DNA of 64,000 bases from Aquisphaera giovannonii (GTDB taxonomy: Bacteria; Planctomycetota; Planctomycetia; Isosphaerales; Isosphaeraceae): NCBI RefSeq assembly GCF_008087625.1, contig NZ_CP042997.1, positions 5,456,001-5,520,000 of the forward strand, read 5' to 3'. Of this stretch, positions 28,603 through 38,800 are shown in pieces. Every line of letters starts with the position of its first letter. Within the stretch, counting starts at the first letter, position 1. The position numbers were made by a program, and so were the translations under genes. A model generated the notes under the pieces. It did no database searches and was not told where the DNA came from. It saw only the letters and a program-made list of their open reading frames with translations.

Positions 28603-29106
28603 GACAGAACGCCGGGGAGCCGGCCGGCTTGGCCCGGTGATCGCTCGCCTAACTTCGCGAACGATTCGAGGTGATGCCAGCTTACGGCCGCCTCGGACGC
28701 ATTGTCAACTCGTGCCGGCCGCGGCACCGCCGGGCCCGCGGGTAGCCGGGCCCCCGAGGAGGAGCGACGCGGGCCGGGTCGATCCCGGGCCCGGCCGGGC
28801 GGGACGTGGCGGCGTATTTCGGGCGGGCCCTTCAGCGGGCCCGCGCCCGTCGCCCGCGGTCGCTCGCGACGCCCATGGGCAGCGGCTCGAGCCGGTTCGT
28901 GACAATTGGGGCCCGATTCGGGCCGTCGCGCTCGGGCGCTTGCCCGGAGAGCCTCTCGGCCGCCTACAGGAAGGGCCGGCTAACATACCGATCACGGCCT
29001 CCGTTGGAAGGAGGCCCAACGTTGCAATTATTACCCTGGCGAGTAAGAAGATCAGGGCCCCGTTCCCCGAGGTCCCGTGACGCCTCCGGTGGTGAGGGTG
29101 GTGAAT

Positions 29107-29200
29107 CCGGCTCTCCCCCTTGCGAAGGGGGAGTCGGAGGGGATGGATCGGGCCGGCCGAGGCGATCGAAGGCCCCCTGTATGCCCCTTCGTAAGGGGGA
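29107..29200 (-). repeat. Mosaic hairpin repeat, family B, copy 1
   Basis: Two hairpins (CTCCCCCTT-GCG-AAGGGGGAG and CCCCTTCGTAAGGGG) flank a conserved centre GCCGAGGCGATCGAA. Reverse-complement copies lie at 41888-41982 and 57741-57836. Confidence 0.75.
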
Positions 29201-29319
29201 CGAAGGGCCCGCTCGTGTGCTCATGTTGCTCGTCGCGGCAATATTTCGACGCCGACGGCGTGACGTTGAGATGCGATGCTGAGTGCAAGACACCTCCGCC
29301 AATGTTAATCGGATAAGCG

Positions 29320-29353
29320 TGATCTTGTGATCGTTTTGCAGCCATGATCTTGT
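29320..29353 (+). promoter_or_regulatory. Direct repeats upstream of a small putative DNA-binding gene
   Basis: TGATCTTGT occurs at 29320-29328 and again at 29345-29353, 25 bases apart, about 75 bases before the ATG at 29427. The region is unusually AT-rich for this genome. Could be an operator; untested. Confidence 0.25.
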
Positions 29354-29426
29354 CATAACGCCCATGTGTTTCTAGACTACGCATCTCCACCCACACCGTC
29401 CCTCCTCCCCCAGCATTGAGGCAGCC

Positions 29427-29840
29427 ATGGCCCGAAAGAAAGCCTCCCCCACGTCTCGCCACGAAGCCGCCGAAGCCCCGCCTCTCGAGGACGCCTCCGG
29501 CAAGACGATCACGAAGGCGGAGGCCGTCCGCCAGGCCCTGTCCGCCGGCATGGATGCCCCCGGAGACATCGCCGATTTCCTCAAATCGCAATTCGGGCTC
29601 GAGATGTCCAAGCCGATGGTCAGCGCCTACAAGTCGCTCGCCAAGAAGAAGGCCGAGGCGACCATGGTGAAGCTCCCCAGGGGCCGCAAGCCGAGGGCCG
29701 CGGTCGAAGGCTACCTCGCTCCGCCGAGGATCGAGGCGAAGGGGGACCGCGACCTCCTGAATGCGCTCGAGGCGATGAAGCCGCTGGTGGCGACCCTGGG
29801 CGTTGAGAAGGTGAAGCGATTGGCCGAGTTATTGGGCTGA
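29427..29840 (+). CDS. Small conserved hypothetical protein, possibly DNA-binding
   Basis: 137 residues, basic N-terminus (MARKKASPTSRHEAAEA), then TITKAEAVRQALSAGMDAPG followed by DIADFLKSQFGLEMSKPMVS and AYKSLAKKKA. The alternation of short helices and the placement of Ser, Lys and Tyr suggest a winged or helix-turn-helix fold. The C-terminal half ends in EAMKPLVATLGVEKVKRLAE. Similar short proteins recur in planctomycetes, but I know of no function. No neighbours within 500 bases on the same strand. Confidence 0.72.
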   Translation: MARKKASPTSRHEAAEAPPLEDASGKTITKAEAVRQALSAGMDAPGDIADFLKSQFGLEMSKPMVSAYKSLAKKKAEATMVKLPRGRKPRAAVEGYLAPPRIEAKGDRDLLNALEAMKPLVATLGVEKVKRLAELLG

Positions 29841-30553
29841 GAGATCCATCCTGCATTGCGCGGGGCTTGCCGCTGCGGCGGGGCAATCGCTCGCGGACAT
29901 CCGGACCCGCCCGGCTCCCGGGTGCCGGACGGCCCCGGGCGATGCGGGCATCGAGAGGCCCTGAATCACATGCGAATGCTCCGCCGGTCTTGATGAGGGG
30001 GTCTCGCAAGCGGATTCGTCGCCTCGACGGGACCGACCCGCACCCCCGGCGTCGCCTCGACCGCCGATCCGCGGCCTGCCCGGCGGCTCGCCCGGGCGGT
30101 CTCTCCGAGCCCCTCGGCGGACATCGGCCGGCCATGAGGGCCGGATTCGGAGACGAACTCCGACCACGTCATAAGCGATACATCCCCCCGCTCGTTCGGA
30201 AAACGATATCCCTCATATTCGCGCAAAGGCCAATGCGCCATGAGGGACAATACGGCGCGATTTGCGCCCTTGATGCCGATCCGGGACCGCGTCGCATCGC
30301 GACGGCCCCGGGGCGGGAGCCCGGGCCCGTCGATCCCGCGCGGCACAAATGAGACACGGCCGAAACCCCGGCGCGGTCGGGCCGGGCCATGCGACGACGC
30401 CCCCGGCGAGCCCAGCGTCCGACCTCTCGGGCCGCGATAGGCCGGAGCGGGGCGGGCTCCGGCGGGAAGAGAGTGTCGGATGATCCGGCGTCGATAGGGC
30501 ATCGACCCTCGGATCGATCGGGTCGCGTCGCGTGACGATGGGCGAGGAGTGAG
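29841..30553. other. Intergenic region, nothing recognised
   Basis: 713 bases between the small basic protein and tRNA-Cys. Frames open on both strands are Arg/Pro/Gly-rich and lack ribosome sites or recognisable motifs, as expected of random high-GC sequence. No hairpin family seen elsewhere in the window occurs here. Confidence 0.5.
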
Positions 30554-30624
<71 letters not shown>

Positions 30625-30782
30625 GAGGCGTCGCGGGACGGGCGGCGAGGCCGCCGGCGACCGCGTACCTGGGCAACATAGGCCCATCGTAGCGTGAGGG
30701 GCCGAGCAGGGCAAGCAGACTTGGCGGCCGACCGCGTCGCGACGCCGCAACGCCGGGCGGGCGGCATGGGGCGGTCGGCGGG

Positions 30783-31427
30783 TCACGGCCTGGCCGGGGA
30801 GGAGGCCGGCCTCACCTCGGCGGGGAGGAGGGCGGCGGGGGGCGGCAGGAACGGAGCCTCGCCGGTGACGGCCCAGAAGAGGCGCGGGGGGCCTTCCGGG
30901 TAGGCCTCGCCCCGCGACCACGTGTGGGTGATCTTGCCGTAGAGCGTCCGGACCTTCGCGAGCGTCCGCTTCTCCTCGTCCCCCGCCTGGGTCAGGCTGC
31001 GGAGGAGGCCCGAATCGACCTCGAAGTGGTGGTCGTGCCAGTAGGCCTTCTCCTCGGCCGGCATGGCGTCGTAGGTCGCGGCGCCGACGAGGTATTCGAC
31101 GCCGATCAGCCTCGCGTCGGGGCCGGTGCCGTCGTAGAGGAGGCACTGGCTGAGGCCGTCATGGACCGGCTTGCAGAAATGGTAGGCGACCTGGGCCCGC
31201 GACGGCTCCGCCTTCTCCAGGTGGACGCCGGCGAAGGCGAGCGGGCAATGCAGGACCTCCTCGACCGGCGCCTTGACCCCCGACCGGGTGGCCTTCGCGT
31301 GATCCTGGGCGCGAGCCAGGGCCTCGCCGCCGCCCCGGGCGGCGATCAGGCCGGCGAGGAATCCCCCGAGGCCGACGAGCAGGAGCGCGGCGTGGGTCCG
31401 GGCGATCGTCCGAGGGATGGCTCGCAT
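30783..31427 (-). CDS. Exported DUF1264 (OBAP-like) protein
   Basis: 214 residues from ATG 31427. An N-terminal membrane or signal segment (HAALLLVGLGGFLAGLIAA) precedes the DUF1264 domain: HLEKAEPSRAQVAYHFCKPV, HDGLSQCLLYDG, RLIGVEYLVGAATYDAMPAEE and YWHDHHFEVDSG. DUF1264 includes plant oil-body-associated proteins and many bacterial exported proteins; the role in bacteria is not known. The C-terminus is Pro/Ala-rich. Upstream lies a repeat-rich intergenic region; downstream is tRNA-Cys. Confidence 0.8.
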   Translation of the reverse strand: MRAIPRTIARTHAALLLVGLGGFLAGLIAARGGGEALARAQDHAKATRSGVKAPVEEVLHCPLAFAGVHLEKAEPSRAQVAYHFCKPVHDGLSQCLLYDGTGPDARLIGVEYLVGAATYDAMPAEEKAYWHDHHFEVDSGLLRSLTQAGDEEKRTLAKVRTLYGKITHTWSRGEAYPEGPPRLFWAVTGEAPFLPPPAALLPAEVRPASSPARP

Positions 31428-32101
31428 GCGTTGCGGTCCTCCTGAAATCGTGCTGCCCGCGGGCCGCCGGGCTGCCCGCGGGGCGGTGGTCCATGGAGTG
31501 CGACGCTCCCGACGCGACATGATCGTGCCGGCCGTCGGACGGGATGTCCAGCCCCCTCGCGACTCTCTCCGCCCCACCAGGGCGGCCCCCGGCGGCCCAT
31601 CCCGCCGAGGTGCGCGGGCCTCTCGGCCGCCGATGCCGCGTCGTGGCCGCGATCGGGGCCGGCCACGTCGCCTATGCATCCGATCCGGCCGCGGGTGGCT
31701 GTGGTGGGGCGCAGCGACGCGACGGTCGAGCGGGCTGCGGCGGGTGGCGGAGCCCGACTCCGTAGGCCGGGGCGATCCCGCGGCATCGCCTCCGGCTCTG
31801 CCGCAGCCACCCGGAGCTTGCGCCGGCCCCGGCTCACACCTCCAGCGTCCGGGTGGCTGTGGTAGGGCGCAGCGACGCCACGGGATCGCCCCGGCCGGCG
31901 CGAGCGGCGCGGGCTCGACCGCTCGCCACAGCGATCCCGCGGCATCGCCTGCGGCTCTGCCGCAGCCACCCGGAGAGGTCCGCCGGCCCGCCCCCTGCCC
32001 GACCGGGCTCGCACGCCATGGGCGGCTGTGGTGGAGCGCAGCGACACCGAGGCCCCTTCCCACGCCCGGCGCACGCCCCGGCCGGTGCAACTGCGCCGCG
32101 A
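31428..32101. repeat. Intergenic region with tandem repeat family C (31693-32046)
   Basis: A unit beginning GGGTGGCTGTGGTGGGGCGC and continuing AGCGACGC starts at 31693, 31850 and, more degenerate, 32020, giving a period of about 158-170 bases. Between the units lies a second element, GATCCCGCGGCATCGCC then CTCTGCCGCAGCCACCC (31772-31816 and 31931-31975), whose end is complementary to the unit start (GGGTGGCTG with CAGCCACCC). The array is thus made of nested inverted repeats. The first 260 bases of the gap hold nothing recognisable. Confidence 0.7.
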
Positions 32102-34354
32102 CTACCGGGGCTGGGCCTCGGCAAGCCGCTTCAGGGCCACGGCCAGGGGGGAGCGGGCGGGGCCCTCGCTCAGGTCTCGGGCCAGGGCGGCCAGGCGGTC
32201 GCGGAGGAGGAGTCGCTGCGCGGGGGAGCCGGAGTCGAGGATCGCGGCGAGCCGCTCGGTGAGCTCGATCGGGAAGCGCGAGGAGGCCGGCCAGGGGCGG
32301 CGGAGGGTCGATTCCCACGCGTCCAAAGCGGCGCCCAGCAGGCCGCGGCCCGACAGGTCGAAGATCCGGGCCGTCGCGACGGTCTCGATCGCCCGCTCGA
32401 CCCGAGGGCCGGCCTGCGCCGGGGGGACCTTCAGGAGCCAGTCGAGCAGCCGGTCGGGCTCGCCGCCGTTCAGGCCCGCGTCGATCCGCAGCTCGTCGAG
32501 CGTGGGACGCAGGGGCGGCGGCAGCTTGGCCCTGTCGATGCCCTCCAGGACCGATCGTCGGACCGCCTCGCCGTCCCCCGTCGCCCCCGCGCAGAGGGCG
32601 CCCATGGCGGCGATCAGGCAGCCGTCCAGGCGGGCCTCGTCGTCGCCGGACGGGATGAGCAGGGCGTCCCCCGCGGCGATCTCCCGGGCCCGCCAGCCGG
32701 GATGCACCAGCGCGGGGTCGTCCCCCGTCGGCGGGGCGCGGTGCCGGCCCGGGTCGTCGGCCGCGGGGATGAGGCGGTGGAGGGGGTCGCCCAGGTAGGC
32801 GAGCCGCCAGGGGCGGCCGTACGGCTCGTGCTCCCCCTGCCGCAGGGCCGCGACCAGGGGCATCCCCCGGACGGCCAGGCCGGCGGCCAGCGCGGGCGGT
32901 CGGAACGCCTGGAGGTACGGCTCGTTCATCGACCCGTAATAGACGAACGCGCCCTGGTCCAGCCATCGGCCGGCGATCGTCGCGGGGTCGGTGGGATCCG
33001 CCGCGGAGAAGCTGTGGATCATGGAGACGACCGCCGGGACGCCGCGGGGGATGTCCTCCGGCCGGCCCGGCCCGCCCGCGATCTGGAAATGATCGGGGCC
33101 GCCGGACGAGTTCACCATCACCCAGCCGAAGCGGCCGGCGGGGTCGAACGCCCGGTGCCAGGCCGCCAGGCTCGCGGCGGCCCCCGCCCTATGCCAGGGC
33201 GCGGGCGCGGGCCGCAGGAAGCTCTCCAGGACCACGTCGGCCAGGTTCATCGCGTAGGCTCCCCACGGCCCGTCGGGGGAATACGTATTCCAGAGGACGG
33301 CCGCGGACGGCTGGAGGAACAGCGAGCCCATGGCGCGATAGGTGCTCGCCGACGGCCCCCCCAGCAGGCGTCCGGCGAACGCCCACCGCGCCCGCGACGC
33401 CTCCAGCCCCTCGGCCTCGCCCCCGCCGCGGCGGGGCACGCGGCCGATCATGTCGTCCACGGCGTGCTCGCCGCGGGCCGGGGGCGGCTCGTCGTCGTTG
33501 CGGTAGCGGTAGGGCCAGTCCACGGCCAGGGTCAGGAAGTCGCAGCGGTCGCCGAGCGTCCCGTGGGGGCCGGCCACGCCCGCGGCCAGGGCCTCGACCG
33601 CGCGGGCGGCCTCCTCCGCCTGATCGAGCGTGAGCACGTCGGCGAACCGCCGGGCGCCCCCGCGGGGACCGGGACCTCCGGCGGCGAGGAGCGGGCCCAG
33701 GCGGACCAGGGGCTGGAACCGGCCGGCGGCGAGGGCCACGGCGCCGGCCAGCATGGGGCTGCCGGCGTCGCTGAGCACCAGGCCCGGGGGCGTCGGCGCG
33801 AGCCTCGCGGGGGGCGCCCCGGCATCGTCCAGGCGGTCGTCGGGGACCGACGGGCCGGCCCAGCCCCGCGAGACCGCGAGGCGGGCGGCGGCCCAGGGGG
33901 CGATCGCGGGGCGGGGCTCGCGGGGCCGCACCCGGACGATCCGGGCCGGGCGGAAGGCCCTCAGGAACGGCAGGGTCCAGGCGGGGTCGTCGAGGAGGAT
34001 CGGGAAGTACGCGTGCTCGTCCCAGTCGGCGATCGCCTCCAGGAACGTGGCCACGTCCGGGACGAGGTAGACCTGGTCGATCACGCGGCGGGCCGGCCCC
34101 CGCTCGCGGGCCCACCGCGCGGAGGCCTCCAGCAGCGGGCGGAGCTTGGGGTCGTGGGCGGAGGTGATCGGGCCGGGCCTCCGGGCGGGGCGGCCGGCCT
34201 CGTCGCGGGCCGTCGCCCCCGCCGGGGTGGCCTCCGCCGGGGCGCCCGGCCGGCCGCCGTCGTCGCACGAGAGCCCGATCGCGGCCGTCGCGGCGAGGGT
34301 CAGCGCCGCGGCCGGGCGGAGGACGGCGATGCGCCTAAGGCCCTGGTAATCCAT
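32102..34354 (-). CDS. Exported hypothetical protein, 750 residues
   Basis: The N-terminus LRPAAALTLAATAAIGLSCD looks like a lipoprotein or Sec signal with a Cys near residue 30. The mature protein contains VYLVPDVATFLEAIADWDE, AYFPILLDDPAWTLPFLRAF, VVSMIHSFSAADPTDPATIA, then GAFVYYGSMNEPYLQAF and WRLAYLGDPLHRLIPA. The last segments (a gly-aromatic strand, then SxNEPY, then YLGDPL) resemble the end of C25/TIGR03790-type peptidase-like proteins, but I see no secure catalytic His-Cys pair. The C-terminal 250 residues are helical. Family uncertain. Its start is divergent from rbsD. Confidence 0.68.
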   Translation of the reverse strand: MDYQGLRRIAVLRPAAALTLAATAAIGLSCDDGGRPGAPAEATPAGATARDEAGRPARRPGPITSAHDPKLRPLLEASARWARERGPARRVIDQVYLVPDVATFLEAIADWDEHAYFPILLDDPAWTLPFLRAFRPARIVRVRPREPRPAIAPWAAARLAVSRGWAGPSVPDDRLDDAGAPPARLAPTPPGLVLSDAGSPMLAGAVALAAGRFQPLVRLGPLLAAGGPGPRGGARRFADVLTLDQAEEAARAVEALAAGVAGPHGTLGDRCDFLTLAVDWPYRYRNDDEPPPARGEHAVDDMIGRVPRRGGGEAEGLEASRARWAFAGRLLGGPSASTYRAMGSLFLQPSAAVLWNTYSPDGPWGAYAMNLADVVLESFLRPAPAPWHRAGAAASLAAWHRAFDPAGRFGWVMVNSSGGPDHFQIAGGPGRPEDIPRGVPAVVSMIHSFSAADPTDPATIAGRWLDQGAFVYYGSMNEPYLQAFRPPALAAGLAVRGMPLVAALRQGEHEPYGRPWRLAYLGDPLHRLIPAADDPGRHRAPPTGDDPALVHPGWRAREIAAGDALLIPSGDDEARLDGCLIAAMGALCAGATGDGEAVRRSVLEGIDRAKLPPPLRPTLDELRIDAGLNGGEPDRLLDWLLKVPPAQAGPRVERAIETVATARIFDLSGRGLLGAALDAWESTLRRPWPASSRFPIELTERLAAILDSGSPAQRLLLRDRLAALARDLSEGPARSPLAVALKRLAEAQPR

Positions 34355-34620
34355 CAGTACGGCTCTCCGGCTCGGCGACGGCCGCGCGGCCGGGGTGGAG
34401 CGACGCCGGCATAACCGTTATACTTCGAAGGGCCCGCGGGCAGGAACACGGCTTTCCCAGCCTGCCCTGCGAAGCCCCCGCGGCTGGGATCGTTGCGGCC
34501 GGCATGGCCGCGCACGCGACCGCCGATTAGGCGCGACCGCTCGATGCCTCGACCGGTCCGCGGGTCGTCTCCGCCGGCCTCCCGCCGGCCCCGGGATCTG
34601 CTTGGGAAGGAATGGGCGCG

Positions 34621-35016
34621 ATGAAAAAGGGCGGCATCCTCAATCCGGCGATCTGCTCGCTCCTGGCCGAACTGGGGCACACCGACGAACTCCTGATCGT
34701 CGACGCCGCGTACCCCCTGCCGACCGACGGGCACGTCATCGACCTGACCCTCACCCCGGGAATCCCCCGGCTCCTGGACGTCGTCCGGGCCGTCGCCGAG
34801 GAGCTCGTGATCGAGTCGATCGCCGTCCCGGTCGAGATCAAGGACTACAGCCCCCGGCTCTTCCAGGAGATGGTGAAGCTCGTGGGCGAGGTCGACGTCG
34901 ACGAGGTCCCCTTCCACGAGTTCCGGGAGCAATCCCTGGACGTCAAGGGGATCATCCGCACGGCCGAGTTCAGCCCGTACGCCAACATCCGCATCGTCGC
35001 CGGAAGCGCCTTCTGA
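34621..35016 (+). CDS. rbsD: D-ribose pyranase / RbsD-FucU family
   Basis: 131 residues from the ATG at 34621 (GGAAGGA ten bases upstream); an in-frame ATG at 34612 lies too close to that site. The N-terminus MKKGGILNPAICSLLAELGH is the classic RbsD start, with His in the position of the catalytic residue. LIVDAAYPLPTDGHVIDLTL and a C-terminal SPYANIRIVAGSAF, the end-of-chain signature, are also present. RbsD interconverts pyranose and furanose forms of ribose. No ribose transporter or kinase gene lies nearby, so it acts as a stand-alone mutarotase. Confidence 0.9.
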   Translation: MKKGGILNPAICSLLAELGHTDELLIVDAAYPLPTDGHVIDLTLTPGIPRLLDVVRAVAEELVIESIAVPVEIKDYSPRLFQEMVKLVGEVDVDEVPFHEFREQSLDVKGIIRTAEFSPYANIRIVAGSAF

Positions 35017-35047
35017 CGTCGGCGCGGGCGAGGCCGGGGGGACGCGG

Positions 35048-35740
35048 ATGACCGAGGACGAATGGCTATCTGGGACCGACGTCCGCGCGATGCTCGAGTC
35101 CCTCGGCCGGACGCTGAGCGAGCGGAAGGCCCGCCTCTTCGCCGTCGCCTGCTGCCGGCCGGAGCTGTTCCGCGACCCGCGGAGCCTCCGCGTCCTCGAG
35201 GTCGCCGAGCGGCACGCCGACGGCCTCGCCGGCGACGACGAATGGATGGAGATCGGCTCGCTCCGGATGGACGTCGAGGAGCCGGGCCGGCTCGGCTCCG
35301 CGGTCTACTGGGCGGCGGAGTCCGACGTCGCCCCGGCGTTCTTCGCGTCGCGGGCCTCGTTCTACGCCCGGTCGGTGAGCTGGGAGTGGCTCGGGGAGCT
35401 CTCGGCCGAGGAGCAGGAGCAGGCCTGGGACGCCATCGACGAGGATGAATCGCAGCCCGAGCTTGGGCTCGACCTGGACGGCCCCCAGGCCGACCTCCTG
35501 CGGGAGATCGTCGGCAATCCCTTCCGCCCCGCGGCCTTCGACCCCGCCTGGCTTCGCCCCGAGGTGACCTCCCTTGCCCAGGCCATCTACGAGGATCGAG
35601 CGTTCGGCCGCATGCCCGAGCTGGCCGCGCACCTCGAACGCGCCGGCTGCACCGACCGGGACATCCTGGACCATTGCCGACGCGCCGGCGGGCACGTCCG
35701 GAGCTGCTGGGTGCTCGACGCGGTCCTCGCGAGAAGGTAA
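35048..35740 (+). CDS. Planctomycete-type conserved hypothetical protein
   Basis: 230 residues. MTEDEWLSGTDVRAMLESLG, RKARLFAVACCRPELFRDPR and, at the C-terminus, LLREIVGNPFRPAAFDPAWL, QAIYEDRAFGRMPELAAHLE, AGCTDRDILDHCR and HVRSCWVLDAVL match a family present in many paralogues in Gemmata- and Isosphaera-type planctomycetes, often beside TIGR02996 proteins. Its function is unknown; no membrane or signal segment. It begins 31 bases after rbsD on the same strand, so it may be co-transcribed. Confidence 0.8.
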   Translation: MTEDEWLSGTDVRAMLESLGRTLSERKARLFAVACCRPELFRDPRSLRVLEVAERHADGLAGDDEWMEIGSLRMDVEEPGRLGSAVYWAAESDVAPAFFASRASFYARSVSWEWLGELSAEEQEQAWDAIDEDESQPELGLDLDGPQADLLREIVGNPFRPAAFDPAWLRPEVTSLAQAIYEDRAFGRMPELAAHLERAGCTDRDILDHCRRAGGHVRSCWVLDAVLARR

Positions 35741-35822
35741 GGGTGATGGCCGGATTGTGCGCCCAAGACCGGGCGCCTCTCCGCCGGGATCCCAGGCCCT
35801 CTCCCCACACGCGAGGACACCG

Positions 35823-38800
35823 ATGACATCTCACCACCCGCGTCCGGCCACGATCGCCGCGATCGCCGTAGGGCTCGCCCTCGCGACCTGTGAGGGGCGA
35901 GTTGCGGCCTCCGATGGCGGCACGGCCCCCGCGGCGGCCGCCTTCCGGGATGCCGCGGCGACCTGGCATCTCCGCGCGGCGGCGGAGCCCGGCCAGCGCC
36001 ATCCGCTCGTCGCGCACGGCGAGGCGGAGCTCGGCGTCCCGCTCGAGGGCGACGACCGCGCGGCCTCGCTGGCTCGCGGCGGCGATGGGTACGCCGCCCG
36101 ATTTGGCCGCGGCGGGTACCTCGAGGTCGCAGGGCCGGCCTTCGACCCGCCGGGGGCGGAGTTCACCCTGCTCGTGCGGCTCCGCGACGACGCCGGCGCC
36201 TGGGACGCGCCGCTGTTCGGGAGCTACGGGGGCGACGCGGCAGCGGGCATCTACCTCCGCGGGGTGGACGGCGCGACGCTGCCCTTCCGCGACCTCAACT
36301 ACGCGGGCGGCCCGGTCTCCACGCCCGCGGCCTGGATGTTCGGTTGGCCGGAAGGCCCGCGCGCCATCGAGGGCTCGCGCGGCGTGGTCGAGCTCCTCTG
36401 GGGCGGCAAGTTCGGCGAGTTCTCGCCCGCGAGGGCCGGCATGCTGCCGAAGGGCCTGCTCGGCGGCCAGCCCCCGCCGCTGGCCGCCGACGCGAGGGAC
36501 CGCGTCCAGCGCGTCTTCTTCCCGATGGAGCCAACGGGTCCGAAGGCGTGGCATGACCTGATCGTGCGCGGCACGGGGGCGCGCCTGGAGCTCTGGATCG
36601 ACGGCGTCCTGGTGGACCTCGAGTTCCCCCTCGGCACGACGCGCCCGGCCGCCGCGCCGCGGCTCGTGGGCGCCGCGGCCCTGCCCGACGGCAAGGTCCT
36701 CGCCGGCTTCCGCGGGCTGATCGACCACGCCGCGCTCTGGCATCGCCCGCTGAGCGATGCGGAGATCCTGGGCCTGAGCGGCGGCGAGGCCGTCGCCCGC
36801 GAGCGGGAGCTCGCCATCCTCGGGCCGATGCCCGAGCAGTTGCAGTACTACCGGGTCCGCGGCCACGACTCCAAGGCCGGCGACTGCTTCCCGATCTTCC
36901 ACGACGGCACGTTCCGCCTCTTTTACCTGATCCTCCGGCGGAACATGCACAGCAAGTGGGACGGCGGCCACGGCGGCCTCGAGATCCACCAGGCCTCGAC
37001 GCGCAACCTCGTCCACTGGCAGCATCACCCGGCCGCCGTGCCGGTCACGGAACAGTGGGAGGCCTGGAACGGCACAGGAAACACCGTCTTGCACGACGGC
37101 AAATTCTGGATGTTCTACCCGACGCCGGACTACGAGGGCTCGAAGGGTGGCATCCAGCTCGCCACGAGCATCGACGGTGTTCACTTCAGCAAGCATCCGA
37201 AGCACCCGTACCTGCCGGGCGGCGACTGCGAGGTGTTCAACGATCCCGACCCGGGGAAGCGTACCGTCCACCTGCTGAAGGCCGGGCCGGCCTCCGGCCG
37301 CGGCCTCCCGGAGTTGAAGGACCGCACGCTCGTCGCCTGGGCCTCGCCCGCCGACCTCGAGCAGGTCGGCGCCGGCGTGCTGACGGTCGAGGGCGCCGGC
37401 GACCAGGCCGGGCAGTTCGATTCGATCGTGCTCGGCGAGCTCGCCCCCCGCCGCTGGATGGCCGGCAGCAACGGCTTCCTCCGGACGCAGAAGGGCCAGC
37501 ACGCCAGCCCCGAGGAGGCCGCGAGGCCCGGCGAGTGGGTCCAGCTGGCGGCCTCGTACCGGGGCCGCACCGTGACCCTCCATCGCAACGGCGCCCTCTA
37601 CGCGCAGTATGAGATCGACGCCCCGCTGACGCTGAAGGCCGGCGCCAAGGTCGTGCTCGGCCTCCGGCACCTGGACCGTCGCGGCGACCCGGCGGCGCAT
37701 TTCCGGGGCGCGATCGCCGACGCCCGCGTCTACGACGTCGCCCTCTCCGGCGACCAGATCGCCGCGCTGCGTCCCCACGAGCCGGGCCCGGTGAGGCCGG
37801 TCGCCTGGCTCGATTTCCGCGATGGCGCCGGAGCCGACCGCGCGGGCACGCTGCCGCCGGGCGAGCTCGAAGGTTCCGCCCGGGTCCGCGACGGCGCCCT
37901 GGTGCTGGATGGCTCGCGGGGCGCCCTCGTCGCCGGCGGCCGGAAGGTCGCGCTCGCGCACTGGGTCTCCGACGACTGCGAGCGCTGGACGGAGCTCCCC
38001 GAGCCGTTCCTGGTCACCGACGAGTCGGTGGTCCCCCAGATGTGCCCGCACTGGTTCCGCTGGAACGACTGGTATTACTTCATGGGCGGCGTCGAGGGCG
38101 TCTTCCGCTCGCGGGCCCCTTACGGCCCGTGGGCCCGCCAGATCCCGGGCCGCCTGGACAATCTGGCCGTGCCCAAGACCGGCGCCTTCGCGGTCAACCG
38201 CCGCATCCTGGCCGGCTTCCTCAACGACGACGGCTGGGGCGGCAACCTCGTCCTCCGGGAGCTCGTGCAGGGCGAAGACGGCTCGCTCGGCACCCGCTTC
38301 GTGCCCGAGATGATCCCGGCCTCCGGGCCGCCGCTTGCGCGTCCGGATGACGAGGCCGCCATGATCCTCCGGTCCGAAGGCGGGAAGCCGAATCATCTGT
38401 TCAAGAATCTACCGAATGATGCCCGCATGACCCTGACCCTCTCGCCCCAGGGGGCGACGCGCTACGGCGTCCGCGTCCGCACGAGCGACGGCAAATCCGA
38501 CGGCACCGAGCTCTCCCTGGATCCGGCCGCCGGCCGCGTGGCCTATTCGGCCTCGACCCACAGCGCGAGCCGCGGCCCCCTGCCCGGCGGCCCCTCGCTG
38601 GAGGCCGTCCGCGGCCTCGACCGCCCGATCCGCCTCGACATCGTCTGCCGCCACGACATCGTCGACGTCGAGATCGACGGCCGGCATACGCTCGTCAACC
38701 GCTACTGGAACCCGAAGGGCGACGGCCTGGCCGTCTGGGCGGAGGGCGGCGCCCTGGCGGTGCGCGACGTCACCATCCGCCCGCTCCTGGAGCACGTCCC

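Larger units (their letters stand above)
28603..29426. other. Intergenic region, no gene
   Basis: 824 bases. The left half is GC-rich sequence with several self-complementary stretches and no frame with convincing coding character. A mosaic hairpin repeat occupies 29107-29200, and a pair of direct repeats (29320-29353) lies before the next gene. Confidence 0.6.

Noticed and set aside
28690-28870. GC-rich hairpins as terminators of the methyltransferase operon
   Set aside because: They lie upstream, not downstream, of that operon, and no T-run is present on either strand.
31693-32046. Possible CRISPR array
   Set aside because: The repeats are long, only three, imperfect, and alternate with their own inverted complements; there are no cas genes.
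34420-34440. TATACT as -10 box of rbsD
   Set aside because: No acceptable -35 at 16-18 bases, and the distance to the gene is long; evidence too weak to list.
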